Shown here: in pieces, positions 1 through 7,187 of the stretch
Layout: every line of letters begins with the position of its first letter
How positions within the stretch are numbered: position 1 is the first letter of the stretch
Assembly (NCBI RefSeq): GCF_024697385.1
Contig: NZ_JAILFV010000186.1
Location: forward strand, 1-37,778
DNA length: 37,778 bases
Reading direction: 5' to 3'
Source: Anaerovibrio sp.
GTDB taxonomy: Bacteria > Bacillota > Negativicutes > Selenomonadales > Selenomonadaceae
The notes under the pieces: model-generated
The model's database searches: none
Seen by the model: the letters and a program-made list of their open reading frames with translations, nothing else
Told to the model about the DNA's origin: nothing
Position numbers and translations under genes: made by a program

Positions 1-128
1 TTCACATATCTTCTTAAAACCAGTCTATCTGTCTCTAGCTTTTGCGTTCCACAATGTTTCATAAGTTTGTCCTTCCTTGTCGAATCCCGATTTATCGTCG
101 ATAATACGAAATCATTATAACATAATAC

Positions 129-157
129 TTGACGCGGTCAACGCAATTATGTATAGT
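129..157 (+). promoter_or_regulatory. sigma70-type promoter candidate
   Basis: A -35 box TTGACG (129-134) and a -10 box TATAGT (152-157) are separated by 17 bases. The -35 box lies inside a palindrome, TTGAC-GCG-GTCAA (129-141), which could be an operator. The transcript would begin at the hairpin at 162-201. No gene follows on this strand until 920, so it would make either a small RNA or nothing functional. Confidence 0.4.
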
Positions 158-161
158 CAAA

Positions 162-201
162 ACGAGCTGAACAATGGATATCTCACCACCATTCAGCTCG
201 T
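162..201. repeat. 10-bp inverted repeat (hairpin)
   Basis: ACGAGCTGAA (162-171) is followed after 20 bases by its exact complement TTCAGCTCGT (192-201). A related hairpin with the same ACGAGCTG start lies next to repeat copy 2 (4667-4699). This suggests both belong to one family of small elements. Confidence 0.6.
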
Positions 202-319
202 AATTATCTTAGGGAGTCGCTTTTACAGAAAAACTTTCACACACTCTTGTCTCGTAAAAAGTCTAACTTTAAGGGGTCACCTCATGCTCCGCATTTCGCT
301 TTTTTTATGCCTATCTTTA

Positions 320-370
320 TAGTTTGATTGCCCCACCCTAAAGAGGAATGGACAGCTTACACCGAGTTAT
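320..370 (+). repeat. interspersed repeat, copy 1
   Basis: This is the most diverged of three copies of a roughly 50-bp sequence also found at 4700-4750 and 26570-26622. The shared core is CTAAAGAGGAA, flanked by C-rich and G-rich arms that can pair around the loop AAAG. The G arm is broken here. The copy lies just downstream of the thioesterase gene. There is no T-run on either strand, so it is not a normal terminator. Confidence 0.6.
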
Positions 371-375
371 AAACC

Positions 376-798
376 CTAACTATTTTCGGGAAGAAGTTCT
401 CCCAATACATAAAAAGTGCCGCTGGCCCTGCAAAACAGTACTCCATCACTGTTTGTAAATTCAGTTTCACAAACCATGGTATGCCTGCCATTATGAATGA
501 CCTTACCCGTTGCCTTTATCATTGTTCCCACAGGGGCACTTTTAATGAAATTCATGTCAAAAGATAATGTAACTACTTTTTTGTTACAGGATAAGCATGC
601 AGCACCCATAGCAGTATCTGCCAGACTCATCAATGCCCCGCCATGTGCAACTTTATAAAAATTACAATGTTTTTCCTCCACAGGCATACTTAAAACTACA
701 CAGCCCTCCCGGAGCTCTGCAACCGATATATTCAAAAGCTCAACATACGGATTTTCTTTATAAAACAACCTGACATGCTTATTCAATCGATTTATCAT
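376..798 (-). CDS. PaaI-like hotdog-fold thioesterase
   Basis: A 140-residue protein of the single-domain hotdog thioesterase family (PaaI/YdiI-like), which hydrolyses acyl-CoA thioesters in the cytoplasm. The family motif is visible at residues 50-61: V-A-H-G-G-A-L-M-S-L-A-D, with the conserved His52-Gly-Gly and Asp61 on the central helix. The length is usual for the family. The start is supported by GAGGTG shortly upstream. The gene is divergent from the HAD phosphatase gene and has its own promoter at 834-862. The substrate cannot be told from the sequence; aromatic or medium-chain acyl-CoA clean-up is the usual role. Confidence 0.85.
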   Translation of the reverse strand: MINRLNKHVRLFYKENPYVELLNISVAELREGCVVLSMPVEEKHCNFYKVAHGGALMSLADTAMGAACLSCNKKVVTLSFDMNFIKSAPVGTMIKATGKVIHNGRHTMVCETEFTNSDGVLFCRASGTFYVLGELLPENS

Positions 799-833
799 AC
801 TGTCACCTCGTTATCATTTTATCCCCACACAGC

Positions 834-862
834 ATTATGCTATAATTTATGCTATAATGCAA
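834..862 (-). promoter_or_regulatory. promoter of the thioesterase gene
   Basis: Read on the minus strand, -35 TTGCAT (857-862) and -10 CATAAT (834-839) are 17 bases apart, about 40 bases upstream of the start codon. On the plus strand the same region holds a tandem repeat of ATGCTATAAT (837-846 and 849-858), two overlapping -10-like boxes that may serve the divergent HAD gene. I see no good -35 for the plus-strand boxes. Confidence 0.5.
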
Positions 863-919
863 TTTATAAAACAACTATCCTTTATAAGTATATATAACAT
901 AATAACCGAGGACACCTCC

Positions 920-1555
920 ATGAAATACAATTTCTATTTTTTTGATTTCGATTATACTCTGGTAAATTCTGAACAGGGCATAGTGGGATGCTTCATAAAA
1001 ACCATGGAACAATTGCACATACCACCTAATCCCTGGGATGAAATAAAAAAAACAATCGGCATGCCCATGATGGATGCCATTTCCCTGCTAACAGGGCTGA
1101 CCTCTGAAAATGAAAAAATGAATTTTTTAAATATCTACAAGATGTATGCAGCGGAAATGATGACTGATAATACTCATTTCTATCCTGATACCATTAAAGT
1201 TCTGGAAAAAATAAAAGCCGCCGGCTGTACTACTGCCATAATCTCCACAAAAACCAGACACCGCATAACAGAAAAATTTGAACGGTCACATTGTGAAAAT
1301 CTGATTGACCTGATTATCGGCAACGAGGATACCACCACCAATAAGCCCGACCCCCAGGGAATCAACCTGGCCATGCGGCTCACCGGTGCCAACAAGCGTG
1401 AGGTGCTATACATAGGAGACAGTCTTTTTGATGCCGGCGCAGCAAAAAATGCCGGAGTCGATTTTGCTGCGGTCTTGACCGGTAATACCACCAAACAGGA
1501 ATTTCTAAATTACCCCCATGTACAGCTGATGGAGACTTTAAGTGAATTATTATAG
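920..1555 (+). CDS. HAD-superfamily hydrolase (phosphoglycolate phosphatase-like)
   Basis: A 211-residue cytoplasmic phosphatase of the HAD superfamily, subfamily IA. Motif I is D9-F-D11-Y-T-L, holding the nucleophile Asp and the general acid Asp. The later motifs are Ser/Thr (IISTKT), K-P-D-P and G-D-S-L-F-D, which complete the active site. I chose the start at 920 because CGAGGACACC lies just upstream and motif I then sits at residues 9-14. An upstream in-frame ATG at 857 would add 21 residues unlike the family. It is followed 14 bases later by the metallophosphoesterase, so the two probably form an operon. Members of this group act on phosphoglycolate, pyrophosphate or sugar phosphates; the substrate is unknown. 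Confidence 0.85.
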   Translation: MKYNFYFFDFDYTLVNSEQGIVGCFIKTMEQLHIPPNPWDEIKKTIGMPMMDAISLLTGLTSENEKMNFLNIYKMYAAEMMTDNTHFYPDTIKVLEKIKAAGCTTAIISTKTRHRITEKFERSHCENLIDLIIGNEDTTTNKPDPQGINLAMRLTGANKREVLYIGDSLFDAGAAKNAGVDFAAVLTGNTTKQEFLNYPHVQLMETLSELL

Positions 1556-1569
1556 GGAGAATATCTAAA

Positions 1570-2847
1570 ATGAATTTTAATATATCAAGACGGGATTTTC
1601 TGAAAATATCAGCCCTAAGCCTTATCTCCTCACTATTTAGGAAAAGTCCTGTTACCAGTGCAGCGACCAACAATGATATACTCTGCCCCCGGCAGCTTAT
1701 AACAGATAATTGTGCAGCATCCAGGGTCATCATGTGGCATTCAAAAGAAAGTCATCCCCAATTCCAGGTGCAGCTAAAAAATGCTGACGGTACTGAAAAA
1801 GTATTTAAAGGTGCTTACCAAAGGTTTACCGATGATGATACCACTATATATATTTACAGGGTAAAATTGGATTCCCTAACTCCAGGAACAAGTTATTCTT
1901 ATCAAATACAGATGGATAGCTGTACCTCCCCCTGGTACCCATTAACCACCAATGATAATGATACCATAAAGGCTTTGATTTTCCCGGATTCCCAGTGTTC
2001 AGACGGATATATAACCTGGAAACAGGTTGCCACAAGTGCTTTTAATGATCATCCGGACACCCCTTTATTCATAAATATGGGAGATCTGGTAGATAACGGG
2101 GAAGCATCATATCAATGGCGCCAATGGTTTGATGGCATAAAGGCATTCATGCCAATGCGTGTATTTGCGCCTCTGATGGGCAATCATGAAACCTATGATT
2201 TAGACTGGAAATGCCGGTTACCCAAGGCATTCCTGAACTATTTCTCATTTCCGGACAATGGCAGTACAGACTTTAGGAATTATTACTATTCCTTTGATTA
2301 TGGTCCGGTACATTTCATAGCACTCAACAGTCAATTTGAGGAAATTGACCCTATAAAGCCAGGTTTGCTGCAGGAACAATTTGCCTGGCTTGAAAATGAT
2401 GTCCGTACAGCAAAAAAACCATGGAATGTAGTGTTAATACATAAGGACATAATTAATTACGAAAACCTCAACAGCCCGGAGCCTTTGGCCGATATCGATA
2501 TTGTGGGTAAAACCTTCATGCCATATTTTGACAAGCTGGGCATTGATCTCGTCCTGACGGCCCATCAGCACACCTATAGACGCCACGGCCACATATATAA
2601 TTTTTCTCCTTCAGAGGATAAGGGCCCGGTTTATATTGATACCGGTGTTGCCGGAAACTGCCGTTATAATGTTCCACGCACTAAAAGGTTTGATAAGATA
2701 ATGTTGCCTCAGCCTGAAACAGATAATTATATCTTATTAGCAGGAAATGCTTCCCGATTGACTGTGCAATGTTTTTTGCCGGAGGGAAAGCTTATGGATA
2801 CATGCACATTAACCAATAGCAAACAAGATATTTCAATACAAAAATAA
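1570..2847 (+). CDS. Tat-exported metallophosphoesterase (purple acid phosphatase-like)
   Basis: A 425-residue secreted phosphoesterase. Residues 6-12 are S-R-R-D-F-L-K, a textbook twin-arginine motif followed by a hydrophobic stretch, so export of the folded protein by Tat is expected. Residues about 40-125 look like the fibronectin-like N-terminal domain of purple acid phosphatases. The catalytic domain follows with FPDSQ (138-142), GDLVDNG (171-177), GNHE (204-207), His291 and AHQH (331-334). The first motif has Gln where many relatives have His. It follows the HAD gene by 14 bases, with GGGAG as ribosome binding site. Release of phosphate from external organic phosphates is the likely role. 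Confidence 0.85.
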   Translation: MNFNISRRDFLKISALSLISSLFRKSPVTSAATNNDILCPRQLITDNCAASRVIMWHSKESHPQFQVQLKNADGTEKVFKGAYQRFTDDDTTIYIYRVKLDSLTPGTSYSYQIQMDSCTSPWYPLTTNDNDTIKALIFPDSQCSDGYITWKQVATSAFNDHPDTPLFINMGDLVDNGEASYQWRQWFDGIKAFMPMRVFAPLMGNHETYDLDWKCRLPKAFLNYFSFPDNGSTDFRNYYYSFDYGPVHFIALNSQFEEIDPIKPGLLQEQFAWLENDVRTAKKPWNVVLIHKDIINYENLNSPEPLADIDIVGKTFMPYFDKLGIDLVLTAHQHTYRRHGHIYNFSPSEDKGPVYIDTGVAGNCRYNVPRTKRFDKIMLPQPETDNYILLAGNASRLTVQCFLPEGKLMDTCTLTNSKQDISIQK

Positions 2848-2871
2848 CTGTTAAAAAAAACAACTTATATT

Positions 2872-2895
2872 AAGAAAAAATTAAAATTTTTTCTT
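2872..2895 (+). terminator. AT-rich hairpin, possible terminator
   Basis: AAGAAAAAAT (2872-2881) and ATTTTTTCTT (2886-2895) form a perfect 10-bp stem with loop TAAA, 25 bases after the phosphoesterase stop. The T-rich strand is inside the stem, so termination may be weak. The 3' end of the hairpin overlaps the -35 box of the small RNA promoter. Confidence 0.4.
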
Positions 2896-2922
2896 GACAG
2901 CGATATTCTCAGGCCGTATAAT
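2894..2922 (+). promoter_or_regulatory. consensus sigma70 promoter
   Basis: -35 TTGACA (2894-2899) and -10 TATAAT (2917-2922) are both perfect matches with the ideal 17-base spacing. Transcription should start near 2929. It drives the small RNA and no protein gene. Confidence 0.85.
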
Positions 2923-2928
2923 GTATAC

Positions 2929-3028
2929 ACAAGGTCAAGAGGTGGCCTCGTCGTTTTGTAGCACTTATTTATTGATTACGGCGGACGTCACAGACCTGAG
3001 CGAAGGCGGAAATTATCCGCCTTTTTTT
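2929..3028 (+). ncRNA. free-standing small RNA, about 100 nt, family not recognised
   Basis: A short transcription unit runs from a perfect promoter to a perfect intrinsic terminator, with no ribosome binding site or credible reading frame. The predicted fold is a junction. AGGTC (2932-2936) pairs with GACCT (2993-2997). Inside it, GAGG-TGG-CCTC (2939-2949) is a small hairpin and GTC (2950-2952) pairs with GAC (2984-2986). The next gene, metY, is on the other strand, so this is not a leader of a downstream gene. It lacks the GGAAG-type loop of SRP RNA and is too short for 6S, RNase P or tmRNA. A trans-acting regulator is the simplest reading. Confidence 0.7.
3005..3028 (+). terminator. intrinsic terminator of the small RNA
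   Basis: GGCGGA (3005-3010), loop AATTA and TCCGCC (3016-3021) are followed directly by seven T. Confidence 0.9.
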
Positions 3029-3076
3029 CTTGTAAAAAAATTGCAAAACAATTCAAAACAATACACCTGCTAAAAT

Positions 3077-3125
3077 AATACCTTCCTTAACGGATACTGA
3101 TATGAGTACCATTAAGGAAGGTATT
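3077..3125 (-). terminator. long hairpin downstream of metY
   Basis: A perfect 14-bp inverted repeat (3077-3090 and 3112-3125) is extended inward by a further imperfect 5-bp stem, giving a stem of almost 20 bp. It lies about 60 bases past the metY stop, and on the minus strand is followed by TATTTTA. It probably terminates metY. The T-run is interrupted, so mRNA 3'-end protection is an alternative role. Confidence 0.6.
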
Positions 3126-3185
3126 TATCTGCAGATTGTCCTCAAAGCTGCTCTCATGTATCTTTGCCGGCAAAATCTGTCCAAA

Positions 3186-4475
3186 TCAGTCAACAGTCAA
3201 CAAAGCCTGTTGTATATCTTTTATAAGATCGTCCTTATCTTCCAGGCCACATGACAATCTAATGAGTCCTGCCGGTATTCCTGCAGCCTCAAGCTGTTCA
3301 TCAGTCAGCTGCCTATGGGTGGATGTGGCAGGATTAAGACAACATGTTCTGGCATCAGCCACATGGGTTTCGACAGCTGCCAGCTTCAAGTGCTTCAAAA
3401 AGGTTTCTGCGGCTTTACGGCCACCCTTTAATTCAAAGGATACTACACCGCAGCCTCCATTAGGTAAATATTTCTGCGCCAAATTATAGTACCGGCTGCT
3501 TTTCAGTCCCGTATAGCTTACATAAACCACCTGAGGCTGCTGCTCAAGAAATTCAGCTACAGCCTGCGCATTCTCCACATGACGCTGCATTCTTACATGT
3601 AATGATTCCAAGCCAAGATTCAGCATAAAGGCACTCTGTGGTGACTGGACACAACCCAGATCCCTCATGAGCTGTACCGTAGCCTTAGTTATAAAGGCGC
3701 CTTCCTGTCCAAATTTTTCCGCATAAATCAATCCATGATATGAAGCATCCGGAGTACACAGCCCAGGGAACTTATCCTTGTGCTCCATCCAATTAAATTT
3801 ACCTGAATCAATGATAGCACCACCTACTGCAGCACCATGGCCATCCATGTATTTTGTGGTAGAATGAGTCACAATATCTGCTCCCCACTCGATAGGCCGA
3901 CAATTCACCGGTGTAGGAAAAGTATTATCCACGACTAATGGCACCCCATGTTTATGAGCTACCCTGGCAAACTTTTCTATGTCCAGTACGGTAAGGGCAG
4001 GATTAGCTATAGTCTCTCCGAACATTGCCCTGGTGTTGTCCTTAAAAGCAGCATCCAGCTCATCCTCTGTGGCATCCGGTGATACAAAGGTTGCCTCGAT
4101 TCCCATTTTTGCCATGGTTATAGCTATCAGATTAAAGGTGCCGCCATAAATTGATGATGATGCAACAATATGACTTCCTGCTTCACAGATATTAAACAGG
4201 GCAAAGAAATTTGCCGCCTGCCCGGAAGATGTCAGCATTGCTGCGCTGCCCCCCTCAAGAGCAGCTATTTTTGCCGCCACACTATCACAGGTAGGATTGG
4301 CCAGACGAGAATAAAAATATCCGCTTTCCTCCAAATCGAACAGCTTTCCCATATCTTCACTGGTATCATACTTAAATGTCGTGGACTGTATTATAGGAAT
4401 TTGTCTTGGTTCACCATTTCCCGGTGTATAACCGGCCTGTACACATTTTGTATTTATAGAATAATCCTCATTCAT
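3186..4475 (-). CDS. metY: O-acetylhomoserine sulfhydrylase
   Basis: A 429-residue PLP enzyme of the Cys/Met metabolism family. It makes homocysteine from O-acetylhomoserine and sulfide, which is direct sulfhydrylation in methionine synthesis. The PLP lysine is in H-S-T-T-K208-Y-M. The cofactor-binding SSGQAA (83-88) and DNTFPTP (183-189) segments are also present. Length and the long loop before the PLP site fit MetY better than cystathionine gamma-synthase or gamma-lyase, which are nearer 380 residues. The start is supported by AAAAGGAG 9 bases upstream. The gene stands alone. I looked for an S-box riboswitch in the 150-base leader and saw none. Its regulation is unclear; the leader holds only a small ACAGG/CCTGT hairpin (4575-4588). 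Confidence 0.93.
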   Translation of the reverse strand: MNEDYSINTKCVQAGYTPGNGEPRQIPIIQSTTFKYDTSEDMGKLFDLEESGYFYSRLANPTCDSVAAKIAALEGGSAAMLTSSGQAANFFALFNICEAGSHIVASSSIYGGTFNLIAITMAKMGIEATFVSPDATEDELDAAFKDNTRAMFGETIANPALTVLDIEKFARVAHKHGVPLVVDNTFPTPVNCRPIEWGADIVTHSTTKYMDGHGAAVGGAIIDSGKFNWMEHKDKFPGLCTPDASYHGLIYAEKFGQEGAFITKATVQLMRDLGCVQSPQSAFMLNLGLESLHVRMQRHVENAQAVAEFLEQQPQVVYVSYTGLKSSRYYNLAQKYLPNGGCGVVSFELKGGRKAAETFLKHLKLAAVETHVADARTCCLNPATSTHRQLTDEQLEAAGIPAGLIRLSCGLEDKDDLIKDIQQALLTVD

Positions 4476-4626
4476 ATCAATAACTCCTTTTTATGATATT
4501 TGTGCAGCAAAAGGTCTGTTTTCCACTGCGTAACATTAAAATAGACAGCGGAACGCTCAATAGTTAATTTAGCAACAGGACACCCTGTATCCCCTAAATC
4601 CCATATCTTATAACGCAATTGTTAAA

Positions 4627-4650
4627 ATTTTTCTTCTTTAGAAGAAAAAT
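4627..4650 (-). terminator. perfect AT-rich hairpin between metY and the glucosaminidase gene
   Basis: ATTTTTCTTC (4627-4636), loop TTTA and GAAGAAAAAT (4641-4650) form a 10-bp stem. Read on the minus strand it is followed by TTTAAC, so it may end transcription of the upstream gene (4751-5896). It resembles the hairpin at 2872-2895 on the other side of metY. Confidence 0.45.
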
Positions 4651-4667
4651 CTTCCAATTAGCGTTTC

Positions 4668-4749
4668 AACGAGCTGGGAGATATGCTCGCCAGCTGTTGT
4701 AGTTTGTTTTCCCCCACCTAAAGAGGAAGGGGACATCTTAAAGCTCGTT
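4668..4749. repeat. 82-bp element with inverted ends, containing repeat copy 2
   Basis: The element is bounded by AACGAGCT (4668-4675) and its complement AGCTCGTT (4742-4749). Its left part is a hairpin: CAAC-G-AGCTGG and CCAGCTGTTG pair with one bulge (4667-4699). Its right part is copy 2 of the interspersed repeat (4700-4750), with CCCC/GGGG and CCT/AGG stems around AAAG. It ends one base from the stop codon of the glucosaminidase gene. Size and structure suggest a small non-autonomous mobile element, perhaps of the IS200/IS605 type whose ends are hairpins. No transposase is present. Confidence 0.5.
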
Positions 4750-4750
4750 A

Positions 4751-5896
4751 TTATTGTGCCTGCAGGAGCGTCCAGGCCTTCTGAACCTGAACATTATCAG
4801 GGCACAACTCCAACAATTTTTTAAAATCAGCTTCACTTACCTGATGATTTCCCATGACCTCAGAAATACAGCCATGATTGTATAATGCTATGGTATCCTC
4901 CGGGACTGTTTGTAGTATCCTGGAATATATCCCAACGGCCTGCTGATAATCTCCCATTACTGCCAGAAGATACGCCTTGCCTGTTAAAGCCGCATAACAA
5001 TTTGGATCCACCTGCAACGCAGTATCATACTGGTTAATGGCTTCAGCACTCTTGCCCCATTCCCGGAGCATATCACCAAGATTAATGTAAGCAGTAACAT
5101 TTCTATTGTCGATGTGTAAAATTTCATTACAGGCCCGTATGGCAACCCGATAATTTCCAAGTTTACGGGCGGTCCGGTACACCTCTTCCCAGGCTGCAAT
5201 ATTGCCTGAATTAGTCTCGGCAAAATGAACCGCCTGAGCCAAAGGACTATTGCTATAGTCAAAGGACTGAGCCTCACGCCACAATCTTAATATATCCTGA
5301 CCATAATATGTCCCTGGTACGGCCCATTTACCGTTTAAATCCGGCCAATATATGGCAGATCCCTGATATTCCGGATATTTTTCCACCAATATCATAAAAC
5401 GCGGGTCTACCAGCTCCTGTTTAGGCATTTCCTTGGAGGCATAAGCTATAAGATGCTGGATATGTGCCCGAACCCCCCGTTGTGGAACAAAAAAGCTATA
5501 ACCGGGAGCCTTATTGCCTGTAGCTCCCAAACCACAATAATTATTCTGTTTGTAACTCACATCATTTCCATAACGGAAAAAATCCGTTTCCTTCAAGGCC
5601 TGGCATAATGCCACATCAGGGCGTATACCTTCTATAGCCCCCTCTGTATAATAGGCCTCTACCAGTTCTTCAAGGGAACAGTTTAATTTAGGCGCAGGAC
5701 TTCTGGACAAAATATAACGCACCATTTGATCCGGACTCACAGTAGGTGGACCTAATATTGTAACCTTATCTACCTCCTGTAATGTATACCAGTTGATTAT
5801 TGGTCTGTAGTATTTGCTCATATCACCTTTGGCGTCGACATGAAAGGGGCACAGCCATAAAATAGATAAAATGAGCATAAATCTGATTAACTTCAT
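4751..5896 (-). CDS. secreted glucosaminidase-domain protein with TPR repeats
   Basis: 381 residues. An N-terminal signal peptide (basic MKLIR, hydrophobic core, cut near HVDA) directs export. The next 200 residues match the glucosaminidase (LytG/FlgJ-type) family. It carries the pattern of a candidate catalytic Glu in Q-A-L-K-E-T-D-F-F, then N-N-Y-C-G-L-G-A-T-G and a Y-A...W-P-D-L-N-G-K-W-A region, so cleavage of the peptidoglycan glycan strand is likely. The C-terminal 130 residues hold about three tetratricopeptide repeats (AYINLGDMLREWG and similar), which usually bind protein partners. I chose the start at 5896 because GGGAG lies 8 bases upstream. An in-frame ATG at 5959 would put 21 charged residues before the signal peptide. 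Confidence 0.8.
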   Translation of the reverse strand: MKLIRFMLILSILWLCPFHVDAKGDMSKYYRPIINWYTLQEVDKVTILGPPTVSPDQMVRYILSRSPAPKLNCSLEELVEAYYTEGAIEGIRPDVALCQALKETDFFRYGNDVSYKQNNYCGLGATGNKAPGYSFFVPQRGVRAHIQHLIAYASKEMPKQELVDPRFMILVEKYPEYQGSAIYWPDLNGKWAVPGTYYGQDILRLWREAQSFDYSNSPLAQAVHFAETNSGNIAAWEEVYRTARKLGNYRVAIRACNEILHIDNRNVTAYINLGDMLREWGKSAEAINQYDTALQVDPNCYAALTGKAYLLAVMGDYQQAVGIYSRILQTVPEDTIALYNHGCISEVMGNHQVSEADFKKLLELCPDNVQVQKAWTLLQAQ

Positions 5897-6012
5897 AAAG
5901 TCATCTCCCTGTTTTCCTCGAGACTTTAACTCAATAGATATCATCCGCCTGATATCCACCCCTATATTCTAACAAACAATTGCTTTTTTGTGAATTAAAC
6001 CTTTAAGACATC

Positions 6013-6043
6013 AAAAAACTGGCTGCATCAGGCAGCCAGTTTT
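6013..6043 (-). terminator. terminator of the flavodoxin operon
   Basis: CTGGCTGC and GCAGCCAG form a stem (6019-6039), followed on the minus strand by a T-run (AAAAAA at 6013-6018 in plus orientation). It lies about 65 bases after the flavodoxin stop. Confidence 0.85.
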
Positions 6044-6106
6044 CCGGAGTATCAGCTTTAAACAGACCCACAGGTCTATTTTAAGTGATTGCTGTAATAT
6101 ATTCTG

Positions 6107-6538
6107 TCAAGCATTGGCCTTAATGAAGCCAGAGGCAAATTCCCTGCACTGGGTCAAGCCATCATCATCCGGTTCATTATTGATCATTACTCCATCCTGA
6201 TACACCTTTGCACCAGCATTTTTGGAGCGTTCCTGCCAATCCTGAAGCCATTCTCCATTCCCCCATCCGTAGGATCCAAAAAGCCCAACAGGTTTATCCT
6301 TTAAAGATCCTTCAGCCTCAGCAAAGAAAGGCTCAAATTCAGCCTCCTCCAAAACCTCACAGCCCATCGCCGGACACCCAAACAAAAAGCCATCATAATC
6401 CTGCATCTGACCAACAGCAAAGGCATCAACGGAAAACAGTTCTGTGTCTGCTCCTGCTGATTTTGCTCCCTCAGCCATAGCCTCAGCCATAGCTTTGGTA
6501 TTTCCTGTTCCTGACCAATATACAACTGCAACCTTCAT
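6107..6538 (-). CDS. flavodoxin
   Basis: A 143-residue FMN-binding electron carrier. The phosphate-binding loop S-G-T-G-N-T is at residues 9-14 right after the first beta strand (MKVAVVYW). The second FMN loop is seen in GCPAMGCEVLEE, and the GLFGSYGWGNGEW segment is typical of short-chain clostridial flavodoxins. The start at 6538 is chosen because AAGGAAG lies upstream and the protein then begins at strand 1. An upstream in-frame ATG at 6628 would add 30 unrelated residues. It follows the DUF3793 gene by 35 bases and shares its iron-responsive promoter. This fits the known replacement of ferredoxin by flavodoxin when iron is short. Confidence 0.92.
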   Translation of the reverse strand: MKVAVVYWSGTGNTKAMAEAMAEGAKSAGADTELFSVDAFAVGQMQDYDGFLFGCPAMGCEVLEEAEFEPFFAEAEGSLKDKPVGLFGSYGWGNGEWLQDWQERSKNAGAKVYQDGVMINNEPDDDGLTQCREFASGFIKANA

Positions 6539-6573
6539 ATTACTAAACTTCCTTTCTATAAATAAAATAAGAC

Positions 6574-7140
6574 TTATGCAGCCCTTATTGCCTCCCTTAA
6601 GCTGGTTCCTGACGAAAGCTGATTGCACAAATTATTTATGCAATCATTATAGCATTGAAACAATCTTTTCACCGCCGGCACATTGGAATAAACCTTCCAG
6701 AGGCCACTAAAAAGATAATTATGCCCCTTGTAGTCAATGAACCCCTTAACATCCTGAGGAGGGTACCCCAAAAAGATACCTATTTCGTGAGGAAAACCTG
6801 CACTTTCCTTGACTCTTTTCACCAGGTATTCCAATAATGAATCCAGCTTTTCATCCACTGGATAACCAAACTGTTTGAGAATTTCCACAGCCAAGGGTCT
6901 GCGCAACATGCGTTTCATCAGCTCAGGTTTATAGAACAGCATCAGCCGGTGATTTTTTTGCTTTGAAAGCTGAATAAATTCTATGCCATGACATCTGAAA
7001 CATTCTGCATAATCCTGAAGGAACATGTTGAATTCCTTACTGTTTTTAACCTGCAGTGCAATCATGCTGCCTGCCTTAATCCCCCTAAAGGTTGGAGCAC
7101 AATGACATGCCAGCTGATGTTCATAGTAAGTAGTATCCAT
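6574..7140 (-). CDS. DUF3793 family protein
   Basis: 188 residues, matching the DUF3793 family, whose function is not known. The N-terminal signature C-H-C-A-P-T (residues 12-17) and the later G-I-F-L-G-Y-P-P-x-D-V-x-G-F segment are family hallmarks. Several cysteines (12, 14, 47, 50 region and near the C-terminus) could bind metal or take part in redox chemistry; that is inference. It is the first gene of a two-gene unit with flavodoxin, and DUF3793 genes are often found near flavodoxin or iron-transport genes. The ribosome binding site is weak (GGG about 11 bases upstream). Confidence 0.8.
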   Translation of the reverse strand: MDTTYYEHQLACHCAPTFRGIKAGSMIALQVKNSKEFNMFLQDYAECFRCHGIEFIQLSKQKNHRLMLFYKPELMKRMLRRPLAVEILKQFGYPVDEKLDSLLEYLVKRVKESAGFPHEIGIFLGYPPQDVKGFIDYKGHNYLFSGLWKVYSNVPAVKRLFQCYNDCINNLCNQLSSGTSLREAIRAA

Positions 7141-7187
7141 GATTCACAACCCAATCAATAAATATTTTCATTTTCATTTATATCTAT

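Larger units (their letters stand above)
1..375. other. gene-free left edge
   Basis: No convincing gene is visible in these 375 bases. An 81-codon open frame at 77-322 (+) has no ribosome binding site and no recognisable domain, so I do not call it. The stretch holds a promoter-like site (129-157), a 10-bp hairpin (162-201) and one copy of an interspersed repeat (320-370). It may be the remnant of a small mobile element whose other parts lie outside the window; that is inference. Confidence 0.5.

Noticed and set aside
77-322. 81-codon open frame at the left edge
   Set aside because: No ribosome binding site, no domain, and it overlaps a promoter-like site and a hairpin. The composition looks non-coding.
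320-370. Reading the interspersed repeat as a terminator
   Set aside because: Neither strand has a T-run after the stem, and copy 3 lies in a promoter region rather than after a gene.
2929-3028. Reading the small RNA as SRP RNA
   Set aside because: It contains AGGTC but not the conserved GGAAG-type tetraloop region or the long rod fold.
3136-3489. 117-codon plus-strand frame opposite metY
   Set aside because: It is almost wholly antisense to the metY coding sequence, which is well supported by PLP-site motifs.
4476-4750. Possible SAM riboswitch upstream of metY
   Set aside because: Neither strand shows the S-box core; only small unrelated hairpins are present.
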